The notes beneath the pieces were generated by a model. That model was not told where the DNA came from and made no database searches. It saw only the letters and a program-made list of their open reading frames with translations. This document shows, piece after piece, positions 24,301 to 35,431 of a stretch of 64,000 bases of DNA. The first letter of the stretch is position 1; every line of letters starts with the position of its first letter. Origin of the DNA: Vitis vinifera (Eukaryota; Streptophyta; Magnoliopsida; Vitales; Vitaceae); assembly GCF_030704535.1 (NCBI RefSeq), contig NC_081808.1, positions 19,838,501 through 19,902,500 on the forward strand, written 5' to 3'. The translations under genes were made by a program, and so were the position numbers.

Positions 24301-27160
24301 GGTCACACGAAATATCTGCATTGGCTTCATTGAATTGTTAATGAGATTCCTTCCAGAATCCGTTGCAAGGTATGACATTATGACAGAGATCAGAAATCCA
24401 TTTAAGCAATCATAAGCATATATCGAACTTCTCTGCCGAGCCCATACCTGCATCAATAAAACCAATCTTCATTTTCCAAGTCCAAAATCATGCCACAGAA
24501 TCAACTTAAAATGGCCAATTTATAATACCATACCTTAAGCAAAATTAAAGCCTCCCCCAACTCCTTCCAACCAAGAAAAGTTCGCTTCACAAATTCCGCA
24601 TTGTCCTCTAGAAACATGTCTTCCAAAATACTACTATTGTATTTTGGTGTAGCCTGAGGAGTACTCTCATCTTAAAAATTCCACAAAAGAGAACAAATTT
24701 CTTTCAGTGCAACCAAAATTAGAAATTAAAATAAACAAAAATGAAAAATATAACCAAAAAACTTTAAAATTAGAACCATGCTTGAATTGAAGACAACATA
24801 CAACCTTGCTTCAAAGAACAAACATTGTTCCGCTTCAAGTTTAACTTCAAAATACTAAACAGGGATGTTGCCGTAGGTATTATTCTCACAGAAAGCCCAG
24901 GAACTTCAGCAAGCTCCATAGCTACAATTCCCCAGAGGAAAAATTCAGTCAAGGAAGCAGATTTAAAATTAGTGGGAGATGCAAAACAAAATGAGACCAT
25001 TTACACAATTCTTCAATGTAAAAAGAGCAGAACTTTGGATAAAAATCTGGCATAGTAGCAGACCTGGATAGACAACCAATACTGGTTTTCGAGCCTCATT
25101 TTGTAGGGTGGACCATTCAACCTTTCGAATGAAGGAAGAAGAGTTCAAATACTTCTTGATTATGCAGAGATAGAGGAACCTTTTTGCATGGTAACGGTGA
25201 TTCAAATAGTCCTTCTCATGGAAACACTCCTGTCATGAAGGAGAAAATGTTGAGATATACAACTTAATTATAATGATTGAAGATGATACCATTGAGCAGT
25301 TTATGGATTTATGCACCAAATAACTTTCTGCTAATCATAAGTTTGTAACTATCATCTCAAAATTTATATATCAAGTTATGCAATCATTTTGTAATGACCT
25401 AACTTTTTGTAATGTGACCATAAGTAGATTTCATCTTCTCCAAATTCTATTTTTAGAAAATATCATTCCAGTACTGGCCTAAGATTCTTCTGAATAAACT
25501 GTTATGATCATTGATAGACAATTAGATCAACAACCAATTCGAGCACATGGACCATTAGCTCTAAGGAATCACCCGTACTAACCATCTTTTGCATCTGAAA
25601 AATCTTCCTGAATCCCCAAAAATTCATTTCAATGATTATTGATCATTTTTCCATCAAAATCTAAAAGCTGGCTTCGACAATTCAATGCATGCAATGCATG
25701 CATGATATCATCATGGATTACAAGAAAGTTTGGTAAAAGCATGGGAACCCATTAGTTCCCTATTTGCAACCCTCACAACCAATTCATCACTCCTAATATT
25801 GACATTCATTATCAAATTCACAAACTACACATGGAAAAGTATGTAATAAGGTAATTGGGTGCAAATTGCCCATCAAAAAAATATTTTTTAAAATCCCATA
25901 AAAAATAAGATGATGGGATGCAAACAAGGCATTTGAAAATCTTAAAAGTCAAGGCAAAAAAGGTTTTCTTGTTGAGTTATCCATGGTGGCCGTGACCTAG
26001 ATCTCAAACCTCATTTTCAATGCTCTTGGAACAAAACCGCAAAATGAATCAAACAAGAAAATAACAAAGAAAAAATGGCATTCATCCTTTTACCATTGTG
26101 TTTCTATTAAAATTCATAATCTAAATACTTTATTCACTGCACTTTTCCAGATTGATCTGACTTACTTAAATTGCATATTACATAGCATATATGAAAATGT
26201 ACCTGCTTTGCAGTCATTCTATTCATGATCCTAGTGCCACAGGTTTTGTACCATTACCACATCAATCTAATCAATTTAGTAATAAATACAACTGTGAGGT
26301 CAGGGTAGCATCAATTTGTGCAGAGAGAGAGAGAGAGAGAGAGAGTCCACTGCATACCTTTGGCAACCTAACAAAAAGATCAATATCTACATCAGGCTTT
26401 GCCACACAGCGTATTGAATAACTACCACCAATTTCGAATAATTTTGGCTTCTTGAAGTTGAATTCAACTTTATCAGCGCCAATGTCTCTGACAAATTGTG
26501 GAGCAAAATCTGCTGTAACCTGCTCACATGTCAACAACACAATAAGCGTCCAAGACAATAGCATTGAAGAAAAAAAAAGGGGCACCAACAAACCAAACAA
26601 TCAAACATAACAACACCCGGTTTGGTTGCTGAGTCAAGAGAACTGTAATTTTTGAAGTCGTCTTGATTTCCAAAAAAATAAAAATTCAACTGAACTAATC
26701 ATATTAAGCTCGAGATACGTGGAGGTTAGTGGATTCTCGGGTCACAAAGGAAATTCAAGTTTATTTTTCTTTCCCCGCATTTGTAACCAAGTAGCACACA
26801 GCATAACAAAACTTCCAGTTTCACGATTTTTCATTATTTTGAAGCAGACAAAGGTAAAACCACTGATCAAGAAACATTCAATGACTAGTCAGAATTTTCA
26901 GAAAGCAAAACAATAGAAAACTCACTATCAAAGTTCCACCATTTTTTCAGAAACAAACAGAGGGTTAGGGTTTTTGAAGAAGAAAAAGCTTAAAAGAAAT
27001 AAACCTTCAAGTCTTCAGGGATTGTATCGATGGCTTGTTTAATGGCTGAAACGGTGTCGTCGACGAGCTTTGTTGTTGCAGAAGAGTAGTCGAGCTGTAC
27101 CTCCTTCAACAGCTCTCGCACCTTCAAATCCATCGGTTCCATAATCGTATCAGAATCCAT
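15367..27160 (-). CDS. NOL6: Nucleolar protein 6 (Nrap/Utp22 family)
   Basis: Twenty-six coding exons on the minus strand: 27160-27005, 26519-26358, 25229-25064, 24921-24805, 24670-24534, 24447-24288, 22285-22218, 21857-21750, 21602-21487, 20406-20232, 20151-20041, 19957-19879, 19784-19641, 19482-19369, 18545-18424, 18340-18258, 18182-18058, 17961-17841, 17748-17611, 17043-16947, 16832-16707, 16310-16218, 16122-16017, 15909-15767, 15689-15603, 15495-15367. The total is 3183 nt, 1060 residues, with the frame closing exactly. The N-terminal domain has the nucleotidyltransferase-like signature GGSYS (83-87) with DVDID (95-99). The protein ends in the conserved GFVRSIYLLKSPR segment. The family is part of the UTP-C/CURI module of the small-subunit processome (18S pre-rRNA maturation, nucleolus). 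Two introns use GC donors (18423-18422 and 15766-15765). The second Met (codon 7) is an alternative start; the first is preferred. Confidence 0.93.
15690..15766 (-). other. GC-AG intron 24 of NOL6 (77 nt)
   Basis: The exon ends GAG and the intron begins GCAAGT, the classic GC-donor consensus, ending CTATAG before GAAGAG. The nearest GT four bases on would break the frame. The joined protein reads IGDLE-EEFP. Confidence 0.83.
18341..18423 (-). other. GC-AG intron 15 of NOL6 (83 nt)
   Basis: The exon ends CAG and the intron begins GCAAGA; it ends CTAG before TTGGAAGG. No GT lies at or near the junction that would keep the frame. With this junction the protein reads VMIQ-LEGSG. Confidence 0.8.
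19541..19596 (-). mobile_element. Very short retroposon scar with 16-bp target duplication
   Basis: TAGCACAGACAAGAAA occurs at 19541-19556 and again at 19581-19596. Between the copies lie only GAA, a poly-T run and GATAGGT. On the minus strand this reads ACCTATC followed by poly-A, the 3' end of a non-LTR retroposon truncated to almost nothing. It lies in NOL6 intron 13. Confidence 0.75.
22678..23130. repeat. About 2.5 diverged tandem repeat units in NOL6 intron 6
   Basis: Similar blocks start near 22678, 22903 and 23073. Each runs through a word like AGCTTTAAACTT, AGGAAAGTTGG and TCAACATAG. The first two continue to a GGTTCAA-type word followed by CTCCCC. The spacer blocks before copies two and three also resemble each other (CACGTGGTATGAGGC versus CACATGCGGGGTATGGGGC). 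It looks like a repeat-derived array of 180-230 bp period; the family is not identified. Confidence 0.6.
23955..24025 (-). mobile_element. Second short retroposon scar with 14-bp target duplication
   Basis: TTGATCTTATGCTC occurs at 23955-23968 and 24012-24025. Between the copies are a poly-T run, GATAAGT and about twenty more bases. Reading on the minus strand gives ACTTATC plus poly-A, the same terminal word as the scar at 19541-19596. It lies in NOL6 intron 6. Confidence 0.75.
26322..26345. repeat. (GA)n microsatellite in NOL6 intron 2
   Basis: Twelve AG units, read as CT in the NOL6 direction, starting about 12 bases inside the intron after the donor at 26357-26356. Confidence 0.9.
26961..26973 (-). 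promoter_or_regulatory. Telo-box in the first intron of NOL6
   Basis: The minus strand reads AAACCCTAACCCT, about 30 bases inside the first intron (donor at 27004). It is the same motif type as in the first intron of the mitochondrial L6 gene. Confidence 0.6.
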
Positions 27161-27266
27161 TCTTCTCTGCTACTTTCCAAGTCTCCAAACAACTGTTTTA
27201 GCGGCTCAAACCCTCAGACGAAGCGGAGACTGTCCTAGGGCTTTCTCAAAAGGCCATGAATGGAGA

Positions 27267-27396
27267 TGGGCCACCCTCTCATTTTTGTGACACCTATTCT
27301 CAGGCCCATTAAACGGCATTGTAGTGGGTCGGTGTACTCCATCTATCTTATGGATGGGCTGCATGAGCCCATCTAAGGGTAGTGCCTAAGTGGGCC
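27267..27396 (-). promoter_or_regulatory. Site II (TGGGCC/T) cluster upstream of NOL6
   Basis: Five TGGGC[CT] cores on either strand: 27267-27272, 27303-27308, 27355-27360, 27366-27371 and 27391-27396. They lie 107-236 bases upstream of the NOL6 start codon. Site II elements bind TCP factors and are typical of plant ribosomal-protein and ribosome-biogenesis promoters. Binding here is inferred. Confidence 0.65.
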
Positions 27397-27399
27397 ATC

Positions 27400-29400
27400 T
27401 TATGATATGGGGTACAGCTGGGCAAATCATTGTTAAACAAACCTAAATTTGATATAGATAGAGGTGGTGGGGATTCTGGGAAGGCAAAATGATTAATCCT
27501 CTAAAATATGTCTCATTTGATTCATTGATTTATTGGCATATAGAACCAACTTTTTTTATAAATATGTTTATACTATATAAGACTGTTTAAAGAAGAAAGG
27601 TTGAGAGAATAGTTAGAAGATGTAGCATTTTCCTGTTAAAAATATAATAAAAATTCAAATAAAATAAAAATTATTAAACATGTATATATATATATATATA
27701 CAAAATAAAAAATACAAAAAATAAATTTTTAAAACTTAAAAAAAAAACTATTAAATTTGAATTTTTATTTTTTTTATTTTTAGTTGAATCTTATTCTTTA
27801 TACATTTTGTTTGTTATTGAAAGAGAGAGATCAAATGAGAAAACAAATATGAAAATTAGGGAGAGGTGATTCAAACCATAACTTATAAGAATTTTTTTAA
27901 AAAAAATACCATGATTAATTTTTTTAATTATATGAGTGATTTTCATATTTTTAAAAATATTTCACAAATTTTGCTAAACAATTATTTTAAAAAAAATATT
28001 ATTTTAACTAAAAACGCTTCATATTATCATCGGAATCTTTATTTACTCGTGTCATATTATTAAACTACAATTCTTTATTATCATTTAAGGTAACATGCAC
28101 AGCCAAAAACATTAAACCACGTGAATTTTGTCACACCAATAAATTAATAATCGCATAAGATTATTTAGGAAAAAAAAAAAGTAATTCATCTAAAAATTAA
28201 ATAGCACATTTTATGATATTTGATATTAATACGTATTCCAACGTATCTTTGAAACCATGGTTCAGGCATAGCCCGCATCATTTTGTGATTCGATAATATC
28301 CATTTTACAGGCGAATCCATCCAGTCAGTTGTACAGGCCACAGAGTCAACAACAACTTCCTCTTTCCTGTCCTCCATCGTGTCATGCTGTGAAGCTAAAA
28401 GCGGGTGCTCTGTGTGTGTCGGTGTAAACTCGAGCCAGAGGCTGTCTCATGGATCAAGCGCGCGGTTCAATAACATAAACAGTGGCTCTACTTTACTTGG
28501 AGCGCCTGCCCTACGACTATGAAGTCACCAGCTTTCAACGAATGAATGGGCGCTTGCACTTGTGAGAGGAGCTCTCTGTTCTCCATTGAAACTTGAAACG
28601 ACATCGGGAATATCGAGTTCTGAGGAATGTGGCTGGTGACCTGGTTTCTTAATTAACGAGATGCAATTCTCCTAATGTACTGCCTCACAACGGAGCTAAG
28701 GGCCTAAGATCGTGGGCACGAGGAGGATTTTTAATTTATAAATTTATTGTAAATTAAATAAATTGATGAAATATTTAACCAATTATTTTCATGTTTTATT
28801 TTCAAAACTGATGGAATGGTATCCGAATTGTTTGATCAAGTTGTTAATGACTCATCCGGTTGGATTGTGACCAAAAACATTTGATGAAATATTGGCCTGC
28901 GCACCTACCCATGTTTTCTAAATTTTTTTTTATGATTTTTGGACCATCTTAAATTATTAAAATGAACCAAATCCATTCACACCCAACAATCTCTCACACA
29001 AACTTAAAATTATTCAAATGCTTAAATTGGCTTTGTTCTTCATAAATTGAATGAAAAATATTTAAGAATGAAGGCTACCTTTGTTTTTTGTTTATTGTTT
29101 CATAGTTAAACAAGTTTTTAAAATGAAAAGGAGTTTATCAAATCAGATTTCCTCATAATTTTTTTTTTTCTAGAGAAAAAAAAAACTATGGAGCTCATTT
29201 GTGTGTTTTTTTTTTTTTAAGATTTTCATAAAAGACAATATTAATTAATTCAAAAATAAAACTAATGTTTTGACATACGGTTTCATCATTAATAGAAGTT
29301 TTTCAATCTTTTTTTCATATTCAAATAATATAAATTGAAAAAAAGTTATTTATACATCAATTTTCATATTATTTGTATATTTTGACTAGGTATTGAACAA
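27400..29400. other. AT-rich intergenic DNA; no gene recognised
   Basis: The stretch holds a TA microsatellite (27682-27700), many A/T runs and a short block of mixed composition near 28240-28700. The minus-strand frame at 28186-28377 (63 codons) has no recognisable motif. I cannot assign a function. Confidence 0.4.
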
Positions 29401-29429
29401 AGTGGTTGATCAATTGATCTAAATATTTG

Positions 29430-30245
29430 ATTAGTTGATGATAATTTTTTTAAATGATTGACAGAAAATATCAATTAAGCATACAACTGAACAACTCGAT
29501 CGACACCTAAATTAGTCAAGGTTTTTTGTATTCAACTATTATGTACTTTGTGACTTTTTAATGGCTAGTAATCCCTTCAACCCAAAGTATGCATAATGAC
29601 TTATTTGAATTTTCATATTTTATTTAAATACTTCATTTTTCATGGATGTTAGGTGAAATAGTTCCAAATTTTTATTCAAAATTATTTGAGCCTTACAAAA
29701 TAGTTTTTTTAGTGCTCTTTACTCCTAAACTTACATTCCCTTCATAAAACAACTTTCAATTCTTTTGGTTTTTTTTCTTTTTAGTCTTTTGGGCGAATTT
29801 ATAACCTAAATTTTGATTTCTATTATTTGTATTATTGTGAAAAAAAAAATAATCTAAATGTAAAAGGATCACTTAGGGACTTAAGTGAAAGGCATCACTG
29901 GAGACATTTTTTAAAAGTAAAGTATATCTTCAATGCAACTATAAAAGTTTATTGATAAAGAATTTGAAGGTTTTGTCTTAAAAAGCTTTGGAATAATGAA
30001 ACAATCATTTTGATTGGAGCTGGAGGATAATGAAAGTAGGTATAATTGTGTCATACATTATAAAAATCTTGGATTTGCAATTTATTTATACTTTCCATCT
30101 TTATTTCTTTGTTCATGTTATTTAAATTGTTTGTTACTTCATCAAAGTTCATATTTATAAAAATTTGTAAAAAAAGACCAACATTCAATTTATCCTCCTC
30201 TTAAGTATTTACTTAAGTTGAATTAGTATAAACCTAGCCGTTACT
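29430..30245 (+). mobile_element. Diverged LTR related to the solo LTR at 789-2028
   Basis: TTATTTGAGCCTT at 29682 matches ATATTTGAGCCTT at 1452, both followed by an AATAGT-T-TTTT-AGTGC word. AAATTTGTAAAAAAAGACCA at 30162 matches the AAATTTGTGAAAAAGAGACC region near 1947, both followed by a TTTA-CC-CCTCT stretch. The spacing between these anchors is about 480 bp here and 499 bp in the solo LTR. Ends and target duplication could not be found, so the boundaries are approximate. Confidence 0.55.
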
Positions 30246-31128
30246 ATTATTTTTTATTTTATAGAGCCATACACAATAGTTATTAAGTGTATGTTTCGAA
30301 ATACTTTCTAATTTTTGTTTTTAAAAAATAAATTTTTTTATATAAAATATAAAAATTCATATATAAAAACCAACTATATTTGAAAACATTTTCAAAAATT
30401 AAAACTTTCACTTAAACTTTTGGAAAGAGTTTTAAGAATACAAAATAATTTTTAAAATTTTATATATATATATATTATTATATTAAAATTTTTATTTTTA
30501 AAAGTGAAAAATAGAAAGTGCATCTCAAATGATTTAGATAGACCTTAACATGCTACTTTGACGGCACTATTTGCAAAGTTATAATTTTGTTTTGAGGATG
30601 CATACCCATCCCATGTGCCCCATGTGCATCTAATCATAAAGCATACATGTGCCAACGTACGCCATGGAATTAGTTCGAAGATAGTAATCACGATAAGACC
30701 AGACTGCATGCGACTACGTTTTTGAGTACTATATTACTACTATTGACGGGGCAAAAAGGAGAAGGGAAATTCAAAATAGAAAATTTGCTTCCATTCATGA
30801 CACGTGATTTCTCCGAAAATGGGGTCATAGTAAGTTTGAAAGTCGTAAAGGAACTTGGGATTATGGCTAGAGGACCACATGCTTGCACATCATGAACCTC
30901 AATTAAACATATCGGATGCCTGCTTGCTACAGCCCAAGGGACAACGGTCCAAAAATTCAGTAAACTTTGTCAAATTACTGGCTTTACTTCAAAATTACCA
31001 AAAATGTACGTGGCTACATGTGGTTTCCTAATTACAAAAATTATGATCATGGATTATCAATCGATTATGTGATACACTGGCGGAGTTAAGTACCCCTAAA
31101 AAACTAAATTTTCACAAAATTAAAGGAA

Positions 31129-31440
31129 TATACGACGACATTAGCGAAAATTAATCCATTAATGCATATTATAAAAATTAGAAATTATGATGCTTTATTT
31201 CGGGTTTTTATAAAGCGTCATTATTTAATTTAGAATTGAGTATACGACGACACTCATTAGAAATATCATTATTTAGTATGTTTTTCTTATTTCTATGGTG
31301 CCTTAATTGAAACGTCATTGTTAGATGTAACTTATTTAATAGTTGAATATATATGGATGTCTATTAGAAAAATGTTATTGTTATATGATATTTAGTAATG
31401 GAAAGTGATACATAATATCATTCTTTTTATTTAATTTTCT
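31129..31440. mobile_element. Decayed DNA-transposon-like region with repeated subterminal motifs
   Basis: TATACGACGACA occurs at 31129-31140 and 31241-31252. Degenerate GTCATTATTTAG or GTCATTGTTAG words recur near 31217, 31266, 31313 and 31374. Such clusters of short repeats, with ACGACGACAT pairing partly with AACGTCATT, resemble subterminal regions of CACTA elements. No transposase and no clear terminal inverted repeats were seen. Confidence 0.35.
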
Positions 31441-31704
31441 GACGAGTGTATGCTTCAATTACAAATTGCAAGTTTAATTTAAGAAAAGAAAAATAGAAAA
31501 CTAAACAATGAAGGCTAGCAGTAGAATTTTGGTTAAAAATAATATTTTTAATCAAGTAAATATGGCTTAATTTGACATTTTTTTTTAAACTTTCGCTCAA
31601 ATAGTCTCTTTCTCTCTCATATTTTTTCTTTTAATTTTTTCCTAAAATTTTTTAGTAATACAAATTTAAAAATCACATTTTCAAAATGCTAATTCATACT
31701 AATT

Positions 31705-31705
<1 letters not shown>

Positions 31706-31760
<55 letters not shown>
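31706..31760. repeat. (AG)n microsatellite, 55 bp
   Basis: An uninterrupted AG run of about 27 units, the longest perfect simple repeat in the window. Confidence 0.95.
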
Positions 31761-31763
<3 letters not shown>

Positions 31764-33154
31764 GTTCATTTTTGATCCAAAATGCATCTATGGGACATAT
31801 CATGGAGACGTTGCACTGGAAAATTAAAAAATGAAAAAAAATGTTTTCATACATTCATATAAAAATAATAACAAAATAAAATTCCGTAAAAGACTATGAT
31901 CAAAGATAATATATTCAATAAAAAAACATATAAAATATTAATTATTTTAAATGATTGTTTGAAATTTATATTTTATAAGCTTGAATTTTTATTTTATGAT
32001 TTTTTGAAATAGGAGTAAAAAAAAAAAACACTTTTCCCTGACAAAAGAAGCAGTCATTAATGGTTATAAGTGCTTCGATCAGAAGCTGCCACAACAATAA
32101 CCCGCTCCTACACAAATGTAAATCAAGTCTGAGCTTTATGACTTACGAAATAAAGGTGAAAGGACTTGGAAGATACAAGTACCAAGTATTTATAGACGGG
32201 GCAGTAATAAGGTAAGAAGTAATTAATTAAACAAAACCCAGTAACGTAATCTTTAATTTGTGTATTATATATAGGTGACAATTCGGGCGGGGGACTAAAA
32301 CATTCAGATGGGATGCCAGATTAAAAGTGATAAGCAAAAGACGTCAAACCATGAACAAAAAGGGAAAGGTGGAGGAGTGTAATTCCTTTGGGCTTTGGAC
32401 TTTGGACTTAGACCTACAGTCTTTAGACCTCCTCAGAGGAGACAATTAGAGGTTACAGTGTTCCGAAGAAGTGATGATATCTACAGGAGACTCAACTTCC
32501 ATAGGACGGCTCATTAGGGTCACTGACCCTTTTATAAATGCTGGTCCATTGCCTGCTTTTTCTTTTCTTCCATTAGACTAAAATAGTATTACTTTAGCCA
32601 TTACCTGCCAACAACAAGATCACCAGACCAATCCCAAACCCTCTCGCCTCAGAGAAGGGGGAAAAAAGAAAGGGAAAGAAAGAGAGAGGGCAGATTCATT
32701 CCAGTTGTCTCTTGTTGCTTTTGAGGAATGATTTCTTATTTCCAGGGTTATAATTATTAATACACCGATTCCTGTACTCAACACATTTGCATGCATGCAT
32801 GCAACTTAATCCACACACGAGCTCCACCTGGCACTTGGATTAGTGGTGGTGATTATTTATTTTCGTCGGCTAGGGCAGATTTTGCAATCTGCTACCTTGG
32901 AAAAGTGGAAAACCAAGCGGGCCCCACCAAATCCAACGAGCCACATAACATCATGATTAAGGAGAGCATGTATTGTTGTGGAGACTGGAGAATTATGATT
33001 AAGCAAATCCCAGAGTTTCATTAAAAAGAGTATAAACCGATATCCCCATTAATTGCTTGGATTTTACGGCACTAGAGCAGGGGAAAACCCAAGCCACACC
33101 CCCGCCTCGGAGCGTGAGACCCACAGCAAGCAAACAAAGGCGGGGGATATGGGA

Positions 33155-33171
33155 CACGTGGGGATCACGTG
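33155..33171. promoter_or_regulatory. Pair of palindromic G-boxes
   Basis: CACGTG occurs at 33155-33160 and 33166-33171, start to start 11 bases. Further CACGTG hexamers lie at 33792-33797 and 34569-34574 upstream of the GATA gene. G-boxes bind bZIP and bHLH factors; use here is inferred. Confidence 0.45.
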
Positions 33172-34679
33172 CGGAGGGTGCAACACCCCGCATCAGGGCC
33201 ACAACTATTCTCATCGTGTCTTTGTGTCTTGGGCTAATCGCTGTTTGTTTGTAGTATTACAAAGCGAATAGAGAGCATCTTTTGGAAAGGGTGGTCGACC
33301 CATTTGTCGAACCCATGGACATCAATCTCTAGACGATCTGATTCTCTCTCTCACTGTATAGATGTTTGAATCTTTTGATCGAATCGATCGATATTCCAGA
33401 GGAGGGTTTTGTTGGGGCTTTGGCCATGATGAATGTGGGGTCACTTTTCACTGTTTTCTTTTTTAAGCTTCTATCTTTGACTCGAGATCTCTCAATAAAC
33501 CCAGAAGAACATATGTTGCTTTGATGATTGCAGAGTATCCAACATCTGGATACCTTTATCTCTTTATCTTTCTTTTTTTTTTTTTTTTCTCCCCACATCC
33601 TCTACCTCACTCATCAAGCTCTCCGGCCCTTCTCCTACTTGACCGCCCCTTTCAAAGCTTGTGAATTGCGCTGCGTTTTTTAATTTTTTAAATATATATA
33701 TATTTGTGGATTCAGAACTTTGGGTGTGATTATTATTAACTATCATGACCGGATGACCAAGCGGAACATAACATATTGGCTTTGTTTGGTTCACGTGATT
33801 CCAGGGTACGGGTACTGATTGTGGTAAGCTGAAACTGGTTGTTGTGAGATGTGGACGGATGGATGGATGGATTGGACCCCCTATAACAACCAACGGAGTG
33901 GTAGAAGAGTGAGGAGTGGTCATTGTTGGGTTGAATTAAAATCATGAGCATCCACTTCAACATTCTCTCCCACGCGCATTTACACTGCATTCACACTATG
34001 ACTTGCCTCACTTCCCAATTGAGCCCCCCTTTCATTAGTCATCGCTTACTACAATTCTCAAAAGCATCTTAATAATAAATTGGCATTGATCAGGTGTACA
34101 GTGTATCAAAATTTAAATTTAAGATAGAAATGACACTTGATAATTTTCAAATAATAATGTATTGCCCCATTTTGAATATAAAAGTTTGATGTGTCTCAAC
34201 AAATTCAAATAGAATGGCTTGATATGCATGGGAATGCGGCACTGTACATGTCAAATATAATAAAGGGAATTAAAATGATAATTAAATGAAGGGTACTTGA
34301 GATTACTGTTTCTTTATAGTATGGATGAAGAGGAGGAATGGAGAAGGGCAAGAGAGTGGGTGGGACGCGCAAGAGGGGAGCGGGGGTGGGGGGGTGAGAG
34401 GGCGAGGAGAAATGTATTCCATTTTCCTTGGGAGGGTGGCAGTGACAGAGCAGAGGGAGGGGGAAGGGGGGCAGAGATACGGATACGGACAGAGGTTTGA
34501 TGTATTAGTTTGAGACTATTGCCTCGTGATCGGAGAAGGCAGATCCATGGAAGACTGTTCCCGCTAGTCACGTGGGTTCTTTTGACTACCCCAATGCCAC
34601 CCCATTTGCCTCTCTGACCACCACCCTCGCCACTCTCACATTGTTAGGAGCGCCCCTCTTTCTCTATCTGATTCTGCTA

Positions 34680-34687
<8 letters not shown>

Positions 34688-34717
<30 letters not shown>
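34688..34717. repeat. (CT)n microsatellite at the GATA promoter
   Basis: Fifteen CT units lie 13 bases upstream of a TATA-like word, within a broadly CT-rich promoter and leader (34680-35300). Confidence 0.9.
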
Positions 34718-34719
<2 letters not shown>

Positions 34720-34730
34720 CACTAGGGGAG

Positions 34731-34737
34731 TATAAAT
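34731..34737 (+). promoter_or_regulatory. Candidate TATA box of the GATA gene
   Basis: TATAAAT follows the CT repeat and lies about 700 bases before the start codon. This would imply a leader of roughly 670 nt unless a leader intron is removed; a CT-rich long leader fits. Confidence 0.4.
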
Positions 34738-34932
34738 TGAAGGGCAAGAAACCATAATACTACTACAAGTTACAGCAGTGGTACAGTTAGATGATACGCA
34801 CATACACTTAGCCTCCATCAACACCGAGAAGACCACACCATCACACACCTCTTAGTCTCATACCCTACCGGGACAGTGACTGACTCACTGACTTTGCTGA
34901 GCTTTCTCTCTCTCCCCCTCTCTCTCTCTAAC

Positions 34933-35022
34933 ATGCAATCCTGGGTCCCTCTTTCTGTCTCTGTCTTTATATCGATCACTCTCTTCCTATATACGTATGT
35001 ACACTTCTCTAATTGCAGTTGA
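34933..35022 (+). other. 29-codon upstream ORF in the presumed GATA leader
   Basis: It begins ATGCAATCC and ends TGA at 35020-35022. If the leader starts near 34760 and this part is not spliced out, scanning ribosomes would meet it before the GATA start. Conservation is unknown. Confidence 0.3.
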
Positions 35023-35431
35023 CGACAACGTGGACTGCAAGTGCTGACTGGTATTTCGCCATTTTATTAGCTTATAAAGCTAACAGACAACACCCCTTCT
35101 CATCCCTCTCGTACATTCACCCTCTCTCTTCTATCTTTCTATTCAAACATTTTATTATTACATTGCTCCCCCAGTTTACTATTTGATCGTACCCTCCTGC
35201 TACCAGCCTTTAACTATAAACTCACCATCTCTATACTTTTCCATCATTGCCTTACCTCATTTCTCTCTGTCTCTCTCGCGCTCTCTCTCCCTCGATCTTC
35301 TTCCTTCTTCCTCTCTTGATTTTCTTAACTTCATCCACGGCTGCCCATTTGATCTTTTGTTGCCTTGTTTTGAATTTGAGGCAACGGGAGACAACCCATT
35401 AGCGCAAGTACGAATTTCGAAGAAAGAAGAG

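Larger units (their letters stand above)
30246..34720. other. Long region upstream of the GATA gene
   Basis: Apart from the transposon-like block and AG repeat listed separately, no gene is supported. From about 32000 to 34700 the sequence becomes mixed in composition with islands of GC (33050-33220 and 34330-34500), consistent with regulatory DNA. Open frames on both strands here (for example 33564-33923 minus) are low-complexity and lack domains. Confidence 0.4.

Noticed and set aside
28186-28377. 63-codon minus-strand frame starting MEDRKEEVVVD
   Set aside because: Has an ATG and a plausible composition, but no domain, no splice partners seen and no neighbouring support.
33564-33923. 119-codon minus-strand frame upstream of the GATA gene
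   Set aside because: Low-complexity Ser/Thr/Pro and Lys-rich composition from simple sequence; no domain.
35183-35431. Upstream in-frame extension of the GATA protein
   Set aside because: The frame is open but begins with TTG and has no ATG before 35432; the sequence is CT-rich leader.
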